Notes: generated from the letters alone by a model not told the origin. 32,066 nucleotides of DNA from Bacteroidales bacterium (GCA_017965765.1 JAGCPJ010000028.1:1-32066), one strand, 5' to 3'; positions 1-9,146 are shown, numbered from the stretch's first letter. Made by a program: numbers and translations.

Positions 1-3000
1 GAGCGGGTAAGCGATCCAGTTGACCCCGTTCTTGATCGTCGCAGGATGGTCCGCCGGGTTGGTCCGCACACCCTCCAAATTGATGGTGCAGGCGTTGGCC
101 ACCTTGATCTCGTACATCTGCGACAGGTCGAGGGTCTTCAACGCCCCGACCCAGACCGCTCCGTTGTAGGAGGTTTGGCCGTTGCCTTTCGACTTCATCA
201 CTGGTGCGGCACCCGGGTTGGCGGCCACGACGGCGGACTTCAGGTCGTCCATGGTGATCTCCACGTTGAGGGACACCCAATTCCAGCCCGCAGAAAGCGC
301 AAGCGTCTGGGTAACGGTGGAAGGTTCCTGCGTGAAGCCAAAATACACTTGATTCTTCACACCCAAGAACGAATAGGAATAGTTTGACGATTGGGCCGGA
401 TTAAAGTTCATATCGTCGCTATAATACCTGATGGCCTGGGTGCCTGAAGTACTAAAAACGCGACATGCCATGTATGGGGCTGTTGCATAGTCCCCCGTGT
501 TATCGTCCACCACCACAACGAGGTTAGCGCTGCCGTCGTAGTCAAACGGCGTGTCGAAAGTGATGATCGTCCATTGATTGGAAGCCATCTCCACCGAACC
601 GCTGAACACCTTGTCTTCCGCGACAACGTTTACCGCTTCAGAGGAAGTGTTGAACTGCGTCTTATCTGTCGGCTTCAGGTAGATGTCGTAGGTACGGATC
701 CTCGACATCGAAGTTTGATTATAGAAGGCGATGCTATTGATGCTACCGGCCCTACCAATCTCATCGGCAGTATAGATTTGCTCTGAAATCGAATAGCGGT
801 AGTACGAATGGCTCGGGAGCGAGACATCAGACGCAGTGCCTCCGTTGCCAATATAGACCCATGGTGTGGGCATTTCGTCGCAATCCACGTCAAATCCATA
901 CAAGAAACCTCCTTCAAAGGTAGCTCCGGAGCCTAAAAAGATCACATTGCCATTTTCATAGCTCACCTTGAAGGAACAATCGCCTGTATTGTCTCCCAAG
1001 ATCCAGCCCAACTCGACATGGCTGCCGTTTTCCACGGGCAAGGAGAAGGAAACGTCACTCTTGGAGGTTGGGACGGTCATCTTTTGCATCAAGCCATTCT
1101 CCAAGTTCAGTACCAGATAGTTGTTGGTCCAGCCATCACCTTGCCTGTCGTGAAGGTCGAAGGTAAGGCTGCAATAGTCTCCTTCAGGCAGGAATACCGC
1201 TGTCACATCTTTGTTGTCTTCCACGACGAAAGAGCAGATCGCGTTTGTGGAGACGACCGTGCCGGTATTGTCAATCCAATCCATGAAGATGTATCCAGGA
1301 TTGGGGGTCGCAATCAGATGGCATACATCGCCATAGCCATATTGGCCGGCCCCGCTTACAGAACCCGCTGAGGCATTGGCAGAGACTGCATTGATGTTGA
1401 ACACCGTACGGTTGAGGATGAGTTGGTTTTTCATAGCGAGGTAATTGCCACTGCCGGAAGGATTCAAAGGATCATTATTGAAAGAATCGGAATAGCCACA
1501 GATGCTTTGGGTCGTTGAAACAGGGAAGGTACGGCAACTCATGTGAGGCGGATTTGAATAACTTCCCGTGTTGTCATCCATGACGATGACCAAGTTGGAA
1601 CTGCCATTATACGCAAAAGGCGTGTCAAACACAATGGTGGTCCATTGGCCTTTCCTCAGGGTTACCATACCGCTGAACACCTTGTTTGAAGCGTTCATAC
1701 TGATCCAATCCGAACCGTTGCTGAATACCGTTTTGGCAGTATGCGCCAGATAGATGTCGTAATTCCGTGTCCTTTCTTCCCCTGCATTGAAGAAAGAGAT
1801 GCTGCTGATGGTTTTGGCAGGTCCAAGTTCCTCGGGAGTATAGATCTGTTGCGACAGGGAATATTTATAGAACGGATAACTTGGGAGGATGTCACTGGTG
1901 GCATTTCCTTCTCCGATGATATCACCCACGCCCTGCTTTCGCATAAACACGGCTTCCAACTCAACGTCTTCAGTCAATTCGAATGAGTAGCTCGCTTCAA
2001 GACTGACCACCTCGCCGTCTTTGCTCCAATGCAGGAATTGATAGTAGGGGGCCACATTGGCATTTGGCACCGCCGTAACGGTTTGTGTGGTACATCCCGG
2101 ATAGGTCCCTCCTCCCGTCACCGAACCTCCTTCGGGTGGAATGGCCGTAACAGTTATCCTATAAGGAAAGCTCTGGATATTGGTGAATTGACTCCAACCC
2201 GAGGCTGACTGATAATCCTCAAGAGATCCACAAGGCACGAAAACAGGGATCGATACCGGGAAACCCATAAACGAATTAAATGAGATCGACGGAGGTGTTT
2301 CGGGAAGGGCGGTGATGGAGGAATAGCAAGTACTGGAATTAACGGCAGAGAAAGCTGTGGAACCTATTGAAACGACAGAACGACCGATTGTCAGCGGTCC
2401 AGTGAGACCGCGGCAATCGGAGAATGCATCAGCCCCTATGGTAGTCACGCCATCCGGGATGGTCAGCGCACCTGTGAAGCCGGAGTTTCTCCCAAAGGCC
2501 CCATTGCCGATAGTTATCAAAGAATTAGGAAGTATCAATGAGCCAGTAAAACCGGAATACCAGAACACATAGGCAGGAATCCTGGACACGTCCTCTCCAA
2601 TGACGAGTGTCCCCACACAGCCCTCGAAAGGTTTGGCATCAGAAGAAACATCCGAACAATTGACGGCTTCGTAATTCACTTGCGCGAAGCCACTACAGTT
2701 ATAGAAGGCCCTTTGGCCAATGGAGGTCACAGAAGAGGGAATGGTCAGCGTCCCCGTGAAGCCGGTGCATCCATAGAGCAAGTTTGCAGGAATTCTTTGC
2801 ACGGTATTGCCGATCGTGATCGTACCCGTAAAGTCTTCAAAAACCCTCGAGGTATAAGTCAGATCTTGACAGTTGACGGCATTGTACTTAAGCGTTGTGA
2901 TGCCGCTGCAGCCCATAAACGCCGAGCCACCTAAAGCAGATACGGAACTTCCAATGGTCAAGGCACCCGAAAAACCGCTGCAATAATAAAATGCCTCATA

Positions 3001-3771
3001 GCCTATTGAAACCACAGAATTGGGGATAGTCAAGGCACCCGTGAAGCCACTGCAGTTATAAAAAGCTCCCTCGCCTATGGTAGTCACGGAATTGCCAAGG
3101 GTAAGTTTTCCGGTGAATCCGTTACATGAGCCGAAAGCATAATCACCGATGGAAGTCACGGAATTGGGGATGGTCAGCGCTCCACTGAAGCCGCTACAAT
3201 CTCGAAATGCGCTTTTGCCTATTGATGTCACGGAATTGCCAATCGTGAGATTCGAGAACTGAAAACAATTCTGGAAAGCATTTTCGCCTATCGTAACCAC
3301 CGAATTAGGAATGACCAACGATCCTACCAACCCAGCACAGTTCAAGAAAGCCTTGTCGCCGATGGTAGTCAGGGAATTTCCAAGGGTCAATGAAGTGAGT
3401 GAGACACAGAACAGGAATGCGTTCTCCCCTATGGTAGTCACAGCACTGGGGATGGTCAGTGGGCCACTCAACGCTTCACACCAATAGAAAGCATAGTCCC
3501 CTATGGCTTTCACCGAATAGGTAACGCCATTATGGGTGACACTGCCAGGCAGGGTGATGTTCCCTGTAGGTTTGGTGAATCCGTCCCATGTATGATTGCC
3601 TGGGCAGGTCAGTTCCACAAAACGATGCGTGGCATCCGTGATGTTGTAATAGAGCGTCTGTCCCGTGGCGCACGTTGCCGAGAAGTCGTAAGCGAATGCC
3701 TTTCCTGTGCCCAGGAAGAGGGCGAAAAGGAGGGCAAAAAAACTAACTGGAAAACAAAAATGTCTTTGCAT
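1..3771 (-). CDS. BspA-like leucine-rich-repeat secreted surface protein (C-terminus beyond window)
   Basis: One frame stays open for 1257 codons from the ATG at 3771 to the left edge, so the C-terminus is missing. Residues 1-27 form a signal peptide ending AFA. Residues about 80-490 hold roughly 15 BspA/LRR_5-type repeats of the pattern (T/S)IGxxAFxxCSGF followed by LTIPNSV. An InlB B-repeat-like domain follows (about 538-610, GGSVTGGG). Next come a module beginning YPFYKYSLSQQIYT (about 620-790), a second InlB-like domain (about 794-858, AGSVSGAG), a short segment with DRQGDGWTN (about 860-950), and a second copy of the first module (about 968-1147). The last part has a GWNWVSLNV segment common in Bacteroidota surface proteins. 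BspA-family proteins are exported and often mediate binding to host or microbial surfaces; this role is inferred here. Secretion route cannot be judged without the C-terminus. A good promoter lies just upstream. Confidence 0.9.
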   Translation of the reverse strand, partial: MQRHFCFPVSFFALLFALFLGTGKAFAYDFSATCATGQTLYYNITDATHRFVELTCPGNHTWDGFTKPTGNITLPGSVTHNGVTYSVKAIGDYAFYWCEALSGPLTIPSAVTTIGENAFLFCVSLTSLTLGNSLTTIGDKAFLNCAGLVGSLVIPNSVVTIGENAFQNCFQFSNLTIGNSVTSIGKSAFRDCSGFSGALTIPNSVTSIGDYAFGSCNGFTGKLTLGNSVTTIGEGAFYNCSGFTGALTIPNSVVSIGYEAFYYCSGFSGALTIGSSVSALGGSAFMGCSGITTLKYNAVNCQDLTYTSRVFEDFTGTITIGNTVQRIPANLLYGCTGFTGTLTIPSSVTSIGQRAFYNCSGFAQVNYEAVNCSDVSSDAKPFEGCVGTLVIGEDVSRIPAYVFWYSGFTGSLILPNSLITIGNGAFGRNSGFTGALTIPDGVTTIGADAFSDCRGLTGPLTIGRSVVSIGSTAFSAVNSSTCYSSITALPETPPSISFNSFMGFPVSIPVFVPCGSLEDYQSASGWSQFTNIQSFPYRITVTAIPPEGGSVTGGGTYPGCTTQTVTAVPNANVAPYYQFLHWSKDGEVVSLEASYSFELTEDVELEAVFMRKQGVGDIIGEGNATSDILPSYPFYKYSLSQQIYTPEELGPAKTISSISFFNAGEERTRNYDIYLAHTAKTVFSNGSDWISMNASNKVFSGMVTLRKGQWTTIVFDTPFAYNGSSNLVIVMDDNTGSYSNPPHMSCRTFPVSTTQSICGYSDSFNNDPLNPSGSGNYLAMKNQLILNRTVFNINAVSANASAGSVSGAGQYGYGDVCHLIATPNPGYIFMDWIDNTGTVVSTNAICSFVVEDNKDVTAVFLPEGDYCSLTFDLHDRQGDGWTNNYLVLNLENGLMQKMTVPTSKSDVSFSLPVENGSHVELGWILGDNTGDCSFKVSYENGNVIFLGSGATFEGGFLYGFDVDCDEMPTPWVYIGNGGTASDVSLPSHSYYRYSISEQIYTADEIGRAGSINSIAFYNQTSMSRIRTYDIYLKPTDKTQFNTSSEAVNVVAEDKVFSGSVEMASNQWTIITFDTPFDYDGSANLVVVVDDNTGDYATAPYMACRVFSTSGTQAIRYYSDDMNFNPAQSSNYSYSFLGVKNQVYFGFTQEPSTVTQTLALSAGWNWVSLNVEITMDDLKSAVVAANPGAAPVMKSKGNGQTSYNGAVWVGALKTLDLSQMYEIKVANACTINLEGVRTNPADHPATIKNGVNWIAYPL

Positions 3772-3797
3772 AATTGCAATGATTAAAGTTTAGGGGG

Positions 3798-3828
3798 TAA
3801 AGTTACAAAAGAAAACTTAAAAACCAAA
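3798..3828 (-). promoter_or_regulatory. Promoter of the BspA-like gene
   Basis: On the minus strand TTTG (3828-3825) is followed after exactly 19 bases by TAACTTTA (3805-3798), a one-mismatch TAnnTTTG box. This is the Bacteroidota -33/-7 arrangement and lies 26 bases before the ATG. Confidence 0.6.
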
Positions 3829-3839
3829 TAAAAAAATGC

Positions 3840-3847
3840 TACTTTTG
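3840..3847 (+). promoter_or_regulatory. -7 box upstream of folP
   Basis: TACTTTTG matches the Bacteroidota TAnnTTTG consensus and lies 19 bases before the folP ATG, implying a very short leader. No good TTTG -33 element is seen at the usual distance. Confidence 0.55.
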
Positions 3848-3866
3848 CGACAAAAGAACGACAGTC

Positions 3867-4673
3867 ATGAACGACTACCCCACTCGCCCTGCCATCATGG
3901 GCATCCTCAACGTCACCCCCGACTCGTTCTCCGACGGGGGCAAATACAACACTGTCGATACAGCGCTGCAACACTGTGAGGAGATGTTGGCGCAAGGTGC
4001 CGACATCATTGACATCGGGGGCTGCTCCACCCGACCCAACAATGCGATTGCCACCGAAAAGGAGGAAATGGAAAGGGTCATCCCTGTGTTACGTGCCATC
4101 CGTCTTCGTTTTCCAGAGGCCACCCTTTCGATCGACACCTTCCGGAAACCTGTTGCCGAGGCCTGCATGATTGAGGGCGCCGACATCATCAACGACATCT
4201 CGGGCGGCCTGTTTGACCCCGACATGCTGCCTTACATCGGCAAGAACCATATCCCCTACGTGCTGATGCACTGCGTAGGCACCCCGGAAACCATGCACCA
4301 GTATCAACTGGGCGGGGACATCCACCAAACCGTGCTGGATTTTTTCAAGCAGCAATGCGCCATCCTGGAAGCCTACGGCGACCAGCAGATCATCCTCGAC
4401 CCCGGCATCGGCTTCGGGAAAAGCCTTGAAGCCAACTACGCCCTGCTACGCGACCTGGACCGCTACCGTTACCATGAGTACCCTATCCTGATCGGCATCT
4501 CACGGAAATCCATGATCCGAAAGCTACTCGGACCCGAGGCAGACCTGGAGAACTGCACCACCATCCTCAACACCATCGCCATGCTCAACGGCGCGGACTT
4601 TTTAAGGGTGCACAACGTGAAAAACGTCATGGAATTGAAAAAAACCTTTATTTTTGCACAACCATCGGAATAA
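3867..4673 (+). CDS. folP: Dihydropteroate synthase
   Basis: The 268-residue protein condenses 6-hydroxymethyl-dihydropterin pyrophosphate with p-aminobenzoate in cytoplasmic folate synthesis, and is the sulfonamide target. The family landmarks are in order: NVTPDSFSDGG (15-25), DIGGCSTRP (49-57, where most family members have DIGGESTRP), IDTFRKP (89-95), DPGIGFGKS (178-186), SRKSM (212-216) and RVHN near the end. Length is normal for a TIM-barrel DHPS. The ATG at 3867 lies just after a TAnnTTTG box and places the NVTPDSF motif at the expected distance from the N-terminus. It is followed three bases later by cdaA, so the two are almost certainly one transcript. Cys at position 52 in the pterin/sulfa loop is a deviation worth noting but not evidence of resistance. 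Confidence 0.96.
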   Translation: MNDYPTRPAIMGILNVTPDSFSDGGKYNTVDTALQHCEEMLAQGADIIDIGGCSTRPNNAIATEKEEMERVIPVLRAIRLRFPEATLSIDTFRKPVAEACMIEGADIINDISGGLFDPDMLPYIGKNHIPYVLMHCVGTPETMHQYQLGGDIHQTVLDFFKQQCAILEAYGDQQIILDPGIGFGKSLEANYALLRDLDRYRYHEYPILIGISRKSMIRKLLGPEADLENCTTILNTIAMLNGADFLRVHNVKNVMELKKTFIFAQPSE

Positions 4674-4676
4674 GCC

Positions 4677-5450
4677 ATGCTGGATCTATTCATACAGATA
4701 AGGATTGTTGACATCATCGACATCGTGCTTGTCGCCGCCCTGCTCTACACCCTCTATCGGCTGTTGAAGGGAACAGGCGCCATCAGCATCTTTATCGGCA
4801 TCGTGGCCATCTTCCTGCTTTGGCAGCTGGTCAACGCCTTACAGATGGAACTGCTCTCCTCCATCCTAGGTGCCTTCGTGAACGTCGGATTCATCGCACT
4901 CATCGTCATCTTCCAACCTGAGATCCGCAGGTTCCTTTTTACCATCGGCACTCAGACAAAGAATGGCAACATCAAGACGTTCAAGATATTACGTAAAAAA
5001 AGAAAAGGAGTCTCTTTGGATACCGCTGCCCTCTGCAGCGCCTGCCAATCCATGTCAAACATCAAACAAGGGGCACTCATCGTCCTTACCAGGGATAACA
5101 CGCTGACCGACATTGTCCTGTCTGGCGTCAGTATCAATGCAGAGATCAGCAAGCCGCTAATTGAGAACATTTTCTTCAAGAACAGTCCCTTACACGACGG
5201 TGCCATGATCATCACTGACAACCGCATTGTTGCCGCCCGCTGCATCCTTCCCGTCACCAACAACAGCGAGATCCCCGGACACTATGGACTGCGTCACCGT
5301 GCTGCCGTAGGTGTATCGGAAAACAATGATTGCATCGTTCTGGTGGTCTCAGAAGAGACGGGCAGCATCAGTTTGGTCAAGGCGGGGAATATCACCACGT
5401 TAGATCCGGAGACCATGGAAGAGAAGTTGGTCGAGGAGATGAAGAGATAA
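4677..5450 (+). CDS. cdaA: Diadenylate cyclase (CdaA type, membrane)
   Basis: The 257-residue protein makes cyclic di-AMP from two ATP. Three hydrophobic segments occupy about residues 12-30, 35-53 and 60-80. They are followed by QPEIRR and a DisA_N/DAC domain with both catalytic motifs: DGA at 174-176 (in PLHDGAMII) and RHR at 206-208 (in GLRHRAAVG). Length matches the CdaA family. The gene starts three bases after the folP stop and is cotranscribed with it. In Firmicutes cdaA is followed by cdaR and glmM; here no cdaR-like gene is present, and the next gene is on the other strand. Cyclic di-AMP usually controls potassium and osmolyte balance and envelope homeostasis. Confidence 0.96.
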   Translation: MLDLFIQIRIVDIIDIVLVAALLYTLYRLLKGTGAISIFIGIVAIFLLWQLVNALQMELLSSILGAFVNVGFIALIVIFQPEIRRFLFTIGTQTKNGNIKTFKILRKKRKGVSLDTAALCSACQSMSNIKQGALIVLTRDNTLTDIVLSGVSINAEISKPLIENIFFKNSPLHDGAMIITDNRIVAARCILPVTNNSEIPGHYGLRHRAAVGVSENNDCIVLVVSEETGSISLVKAGNITTLDPETMEEKLVEEMKR

Positions 5451-5472
5451 CGGAAAACTGGGGAGGATATGT

Positions 5473-5620
5473 CATTGCGAGCGAGGCACGAGCGTGGCAA
5501 TCCATTATCAATTAGTATAGATTACCTCCCGTTCGGTCGGTAAGCCTTTGGATTGCCGCGTCGCTACGCTAAGCTTCGCTCCTCGCAACCCGAAGGCTCA
5601 CCGACCACTAGGGAGGTAAT
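5473..5620. repeat. Composite interleaved inverted repeat (A-B-A'-B')
   Basis: Segment A (5473-5504, CATTGCGAGC...GGCAATCCA) is the inverse of A' (5548-5588, TGGATTGCC...CTCGCAA) at both ends. Segment B (5521-5551, ATTACCTCCC...) is the inverse of B' (5590-5620, ending GGGAGGTAAT) at 25 of 31 positions. The pairs are interleaved rather than nested. The element starts 22 bases after the cdaA stop, between convergent genes. The A-type sequence resembles REP-like dispersed palindromes. No coding potential is seen in 5451-5649. Confidence 0.75.
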
Positions 5621-5649
5621 GACAACTATCGGATCCTTTTTGGTCACCC

Positions 5650-6414
5650 TTATTTCAGTTCAATAAAGCCTTCCTCGGGTTCCATGAAGAAGAAGCCTTC
5701 CTCTGAGGGGTCCCAACGTAATTTAAAACGTGGGTTTTTCTGATCTTTGCCCATCTCAGATTCAATATAGCGATTCATCATGAAGTTGTAGGTAAAGCCG
5801 GCATAACGTTTGCCAAGGAACACCGCATAGTCATAGATGTCCTTCATTTTCAACGGGGTGATGTCATAATGATACTCCGTCTTGTCCGCATCCACCTTGG
5901 TCAGATACGAATCGAAATCCTCCATCAAATTATATTCATCGAACTGCGTGGGAAGCCATTGTCCGTCATTGCAGTCGAACCATGAAGCGACATTGACCGT
6001 ATTGAGGGAAACGGTGTATTCATAATCGTCGAAGAAGTTGAAGAGACGATCCACATAATCCGTATAGAGCCCTTGGATCTCCACTTTCGACAACACCACC
6101 AGCCAATTCAGGGAATCCACAGGTACATTATCTTGGTCTTCAGGGATATACACATCCACACCATACATTTTCAGTTCCTTTGCGTATGCGGCATACATGA
6201 TATCCAAAAAGGCATTCTGATCCAACGAATCCAGTATGTTGGGATAGTTGCCCTCAGCATCAGGAATCAAGGTCACCAGAGCTTCCTCGGGGAAATAGAC
6301 CGCTGCCCTAGGCTTTGCAGAACCCACGAACTTGGAGGCCAACTTGAATTCGGTGGCGCAACTTGAAAGAAGCACAGCCAACACGAGACCGATGATGCAA
6401 TTTCTGATTTTCAT
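5650..6414 (-). CDS. Putative lipoprotein of unknown function
   Basis: I do not recognise this 254-residue protein. It has a clear lipoprotein signal: a hydrophobic N-terminus and the lipobox LSSC with Cys at residue 19. The mature part is acidic and rich in aromatic residues (many Y, F, D, E), without membrane segments or obvious repeats, so a periplasmic or outer-membrane-anchored globular domain is likely. It starts three bases after the parC stop codon and is therefore probably translated from the parC transcript, although a functional link is not evident. The gene ends close to the composite repeat that separates it from cdaA. Confidence 0.85.
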   Translation of the reverse strand: MKIRNCIIGLVLAVLLSSCATEFKLASKFVGSAKPRAAVYFPEEALVTLIPDAEGNYPNILDSLDQNAFLDIMYAAYAKELKMYGVDVYIPEDQDNVPVDSLNWLVVLSKVEIQGLYTDYVDRLFNFFDDYEYTVSLNTVNVASWFDCNDGQWLPTQFDEYNLMEDFDSYLTKVDADKTEYHYDITPLKMKDIYDYAVFLGKRYAGFTYNFMMNRYIESEMGKDQKNPRFKLRWDPSEEGFFFMEPEEGFIELK

Positions 6415-6417
6415 AAC

Positions 6418-9081
6418 TCAAAACAATTCCATTTGAATTCCAGGGGTTCCATTGGTGGTATTTTCGTTTTCCTGGGTCCCATTCTGTTCCTCTTCCGGAT
6501 TCGGTTCAGTCATCGTTTCGGAGTCCTCCGGTTCGTCAGGCATTTCGGGATCGGAAGGCGTCTCCGGGACTTCAGGTTCGTATGGTTCCAGCCATTCGAA
6601 GCGTTCGATTTCGCGATTGGAGAGGCGTTTGCCCTTGGCCTTGTAGCTCTTGATGCCAATGAATTCCTCCACGTTGATCTCGTCATCCGGGAAGCTGTTG
6701 CCGGCGTCGCTGACTTGGTAGCTCAGCAGCAGACGCGGCATGACGTCGGTACAATACGACAGGTATTTCGCGGCTTCGTGCTCGCCGATGAAGGAGCAGC
6801 GCGTGTTCAGCTTGATGTCTTTTTCGATGCAGAAACGTTTGAGATACATCTTCTGCGTCTCGCCTTCGATATAGACCACGGAAAAGATCTCGTCGGGATC
6901 GAACTTGCGGATCTCCACCATGTCGTCGTCGAAATGGGTGGAAAGGTCGTAGCCTGTGACTTTGAAGTCGCCATTGCTGAACAGTTGCAGGATCCGGTCG
7001 TCCCCTTCGAAAGCGCCGATATACTGGCCGCGTTTCTCAGCATTCAGGCGCCGCACGGTGTCGTCATACCACAGGTCACGAGCCGTCAAGGTAGAGACCC
7101 CGTCGTCATGCTTGTACACCGTCTTGATGGCATATTTCGTCAGCATGTTGCCTCTGGCGGCCCTACCCTTCACGGCCAGTTGGGCGAAGTCATAGTCGAA
7201 GGACGACTTCTTCAGTTTGGGTGCGGGACGGAGTTGTACTTTGATGACCTCCGCCTCGCCGTTGGGGTTGGCGGTGAAATAGACCACCTTGGAGTCCGCC
7301 TTGCCTTGGGTGAGGTCGTATTCCTTGTCACGGGTCACTCCTGTCACCGCGAAGCGTTTCACATAGAAGCATCCACCTGGTTTTCCATCCCGATAGACGG
7401 CGTTGTAGGTGGTACGGTCGTCGTTCTTGCGGAAGACCGCCACGTGGATCACGTTGGCGCCCACGAACAGCTTCGACTGGATCTTCGTCACCATATAGGT
7501 GCCGTTCTCGTGGAACACGATGATATCGTCCATGTCGGAGCAATCGGAAACGAAGGTATATGCTTCTTTGTTTTTCTCACGTTTGAGGCCTTCCGAGGTA
7601 CACACGAAACCTTCGGCGGTATTCACATAGAGCTTTTCGTTGTTGGCTGCCACGGCCACGGCAGAGATATTGTCGAAGTTGCGGATCTCCGTCTTGCGGT
7701 CGCGACCCTCACCATATTTCTCCTTGATATGCGTGAAGTAGGCGATGGTATAATCGACGATATGGTCAAGGTTATAGCGGGCTTCTTCCATCTTCGCCTC
7801 AATATCGGCCAGTTGTTCATCCGCTTTCTTGATGTCGAATTTGGAGATCTTGCGCACCGGCTTGTCGCAGAGTTTCAGCACATCGTCACGGGTGATTTCG
7901 CGTTTCAGCCGTTTACGGTAAGGATCGAAGCGCCGTTCGATGCCTGTCACCTGGTCGTCCCAGCTGGCATAGTCTTTCTTTTCCAGTTCCTTGTAGATGC
8001 CTTTTTCGAAGAACAGTTTCTCCAACGACACCCAATGCCAATCCGATTCGAGTTCGTCCAGCAGGATGCGAAGTTCCAGGCTGAGGAGTTCCATGGTGCG
8101 GTCGGCGCAGCGTTTCAGGATCTCGCTCACGCCGAGGAAAACCGGTCTGTCATTGATGATCACACAGGCATTGGGAGAGATGGACACCTCACATTGCGTG
8201 AAGGCGTACAAGGCATCGATGGTCTGGTCGGGAGACACGCCGGGATTGAGGTTGATGACGATCTCGCAGTTCTCCGCGGTGTTATCGTCGATCTTCTTGA
8301 TCTTGATCTTGCCCTTTTCGTTTTCCTTGACGATGCTCTCAATGACGCTTCCCGTGGTGGTACCGTAAGGGATCTCGGTGATGACGAGGGTCTTTTTGTC
8401 GAGTTGGCTGATACGGGCACGCACCTTGACACGTCCGCCACGAAGGCCGTCATTGTAGTTGGTGACGTCCATCAACCCGCCAGTGGGGAAATCCGGATAG
8501 AGCACGAAAGGCTCATCACGAAGATAGGCGATGGAGGCGTCGATCAACTCGTTGAAGTTATGCGGAAGGAACTTGGACGCCAGACCTACGGCGATACCTT
8601 CCGTTCCTTGTGCCAGCAAGAGGGGGAACTTCACGGGAAGTGAGATCGGCTCTTGGTTGCGGCCATCGTAGGAAGGTGTCCAGTCGGTAGTCTTTTTGTT
8701 GAAGACCACCTCTTTGGCGAATTTTGAGAGTCTGGCTTCGATGTAACGGGGCGCTGCGGCATCGTCACCTGTCAGGATGTTACCGAAGTTACCTTGGGTT
8801 TCGATGAGCAGGTCCTTTTGGGCCATCTGCACCAGGGCGTCACCGATGGAGGCATCGCCATGGGGATGGTATTTCATGGTATTGCCGACGATATTGGCCA
8901 CTTTGTTGAAACGGCCGTCGTCAAGCTCGTTCATGGAATGGAGAATACGGCGTTGCACGGGCTTCAGACCATCTTCGATGGCTGGCACGGCACGCTCCAG
9001 GATGACATACGAGGCATAGTCGAGAAACCAGTTCTCGAACATGCCTTTGATGGGGATCACATGATGTTCTTCATTTTCCAT
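6418..9081 (-). CDS. parC: DNA topoisomerase IV subunit A (GyrA/ParC family)
   Basis: The 887-residue type IIA topoisomerase subunit cuts and passes duplex DNA during chromosome decatenation. The N-terminal breakage-reunion domain shows ERAVPAIEDGLKPVQRRIL, the quinolone-region helix HPHGDASIGDAL (72-83) and the catalytic Tyr113 in APRYIEARLS. The C-terminal half has a degenerate pinwheel domain, with KGRAARGN in place of a canonical GyrA box, which favours ParC over GyrA. Residues 833-887 form an acidic, Pro/Glu-rich, probably disordered tail ending QMELF. The position matching E. coli GyrA Ser83 is Ala77. It is transcribed from a strong promoter 20 bases upstream, and a lipoprotein gene follows after three bases. 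No parE is in the window; in Bacteroidota it is often nearby but need not be adjacent. Confidence 0.94.
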   Translation of the reverse strand: MENEEHHVIPIKGMFENWFLDYASYVILERAVPAIEDGLKPVQRRILHSMNELDDGRFNKVANIVGNTMKYHPHGDASIGDALVQMAQKDLLIETQGNFGNILTGDDAAAPRYIEARLSKFAKEVVFNKKTTDWTPSYDGRNQEPISLPVKFPLLLAQGTEGIAVGLASKFLPHNFNELIDASIAYLRDEPFVLYPDFPTGGLMDVTNYNDGLRGGRVKVRARISQLDKKTLVITEIPYGTTTGSVIESIVKENEKGKIKIKKIDDNTAENCEIVINLNPGVSPDQTIDALYAFTQCEVSISPNACVIINDRPVFLGVSEILKRCADRTMELLSLELRILLDELESDWHWVSLEKLFFEKGIYKELEKKDYASWDDQVTGIERRFDPYRKRLKREITRDDVLKLCDKPVRKISKFDIKKADEQLADIEAKMEEARYNLDHIVDYTIAYFTHIKEKYGEGRDRKTEIRNFDNISAVAVAANNEKLYVNTAEGFVCTSEGLKREKNKEAYTFVSDCSDMDDIIVFHENGTYMVTKIQSKLFVGANVIHVAVFRKNDDRTTYNAVYRDGKPGGCFYVKRFAVTGVTRDKEYDLTQGKADSKVVYFTANPNGEAEVIKVQLRPAPKLKKSSFDYDFAQLAVKGRAARGNMLTKYAIKTVYKHDDGVSTLTARDLWYDDTVRRLNAEKRGQYIGAFEGDDRILQLFSNGDFKVTGYDLSTHFDDDMVEIRKFDPDEIFSVVYIEGETQKMYLKRFCIEKDIKLNTRCSFIGEHEAAKYLSYCTDVMPRLLLSYQVSDAGNSFPDDEINVEEFIGIKSYKAKGKRLSNREIERFEWLEPYEPEVPETPSDPEMPDEPEDSETMTEPNPEEEQNGTQENENTTNGTPGIQMELF

Positions 9082-9100
9082 AATACCGCATTACAACTTG

Positions 9101-9131
9101 CAAAGGTACGTTTTTTTTCTGGTATGCCAAA
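9101..9131 (-). promoter_or_regulatory. Promoter of parC
   Basis: On the minus strand TTTG (9131-9128) and TACCTTTG (9108-9101) are separated by exactly 19 bases, an exact fit to the Bacteroidota -33/-7 consensus, ending 20 bases before the parC ATG. Confidence 0.75.
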
Positions 9132-9146
9132 GGAAAAAAAGCAAAC

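Noticed and set aside
6433-8643. Long open frame (736 codons) on the plus strand opposite parC
   Set aside because: It is antisense to a clearly conserved topoisomerase gene, has His/Val/Asp-rich composition typical of a mirrored frame, and no promoter, ribosome site or recognisable domain.
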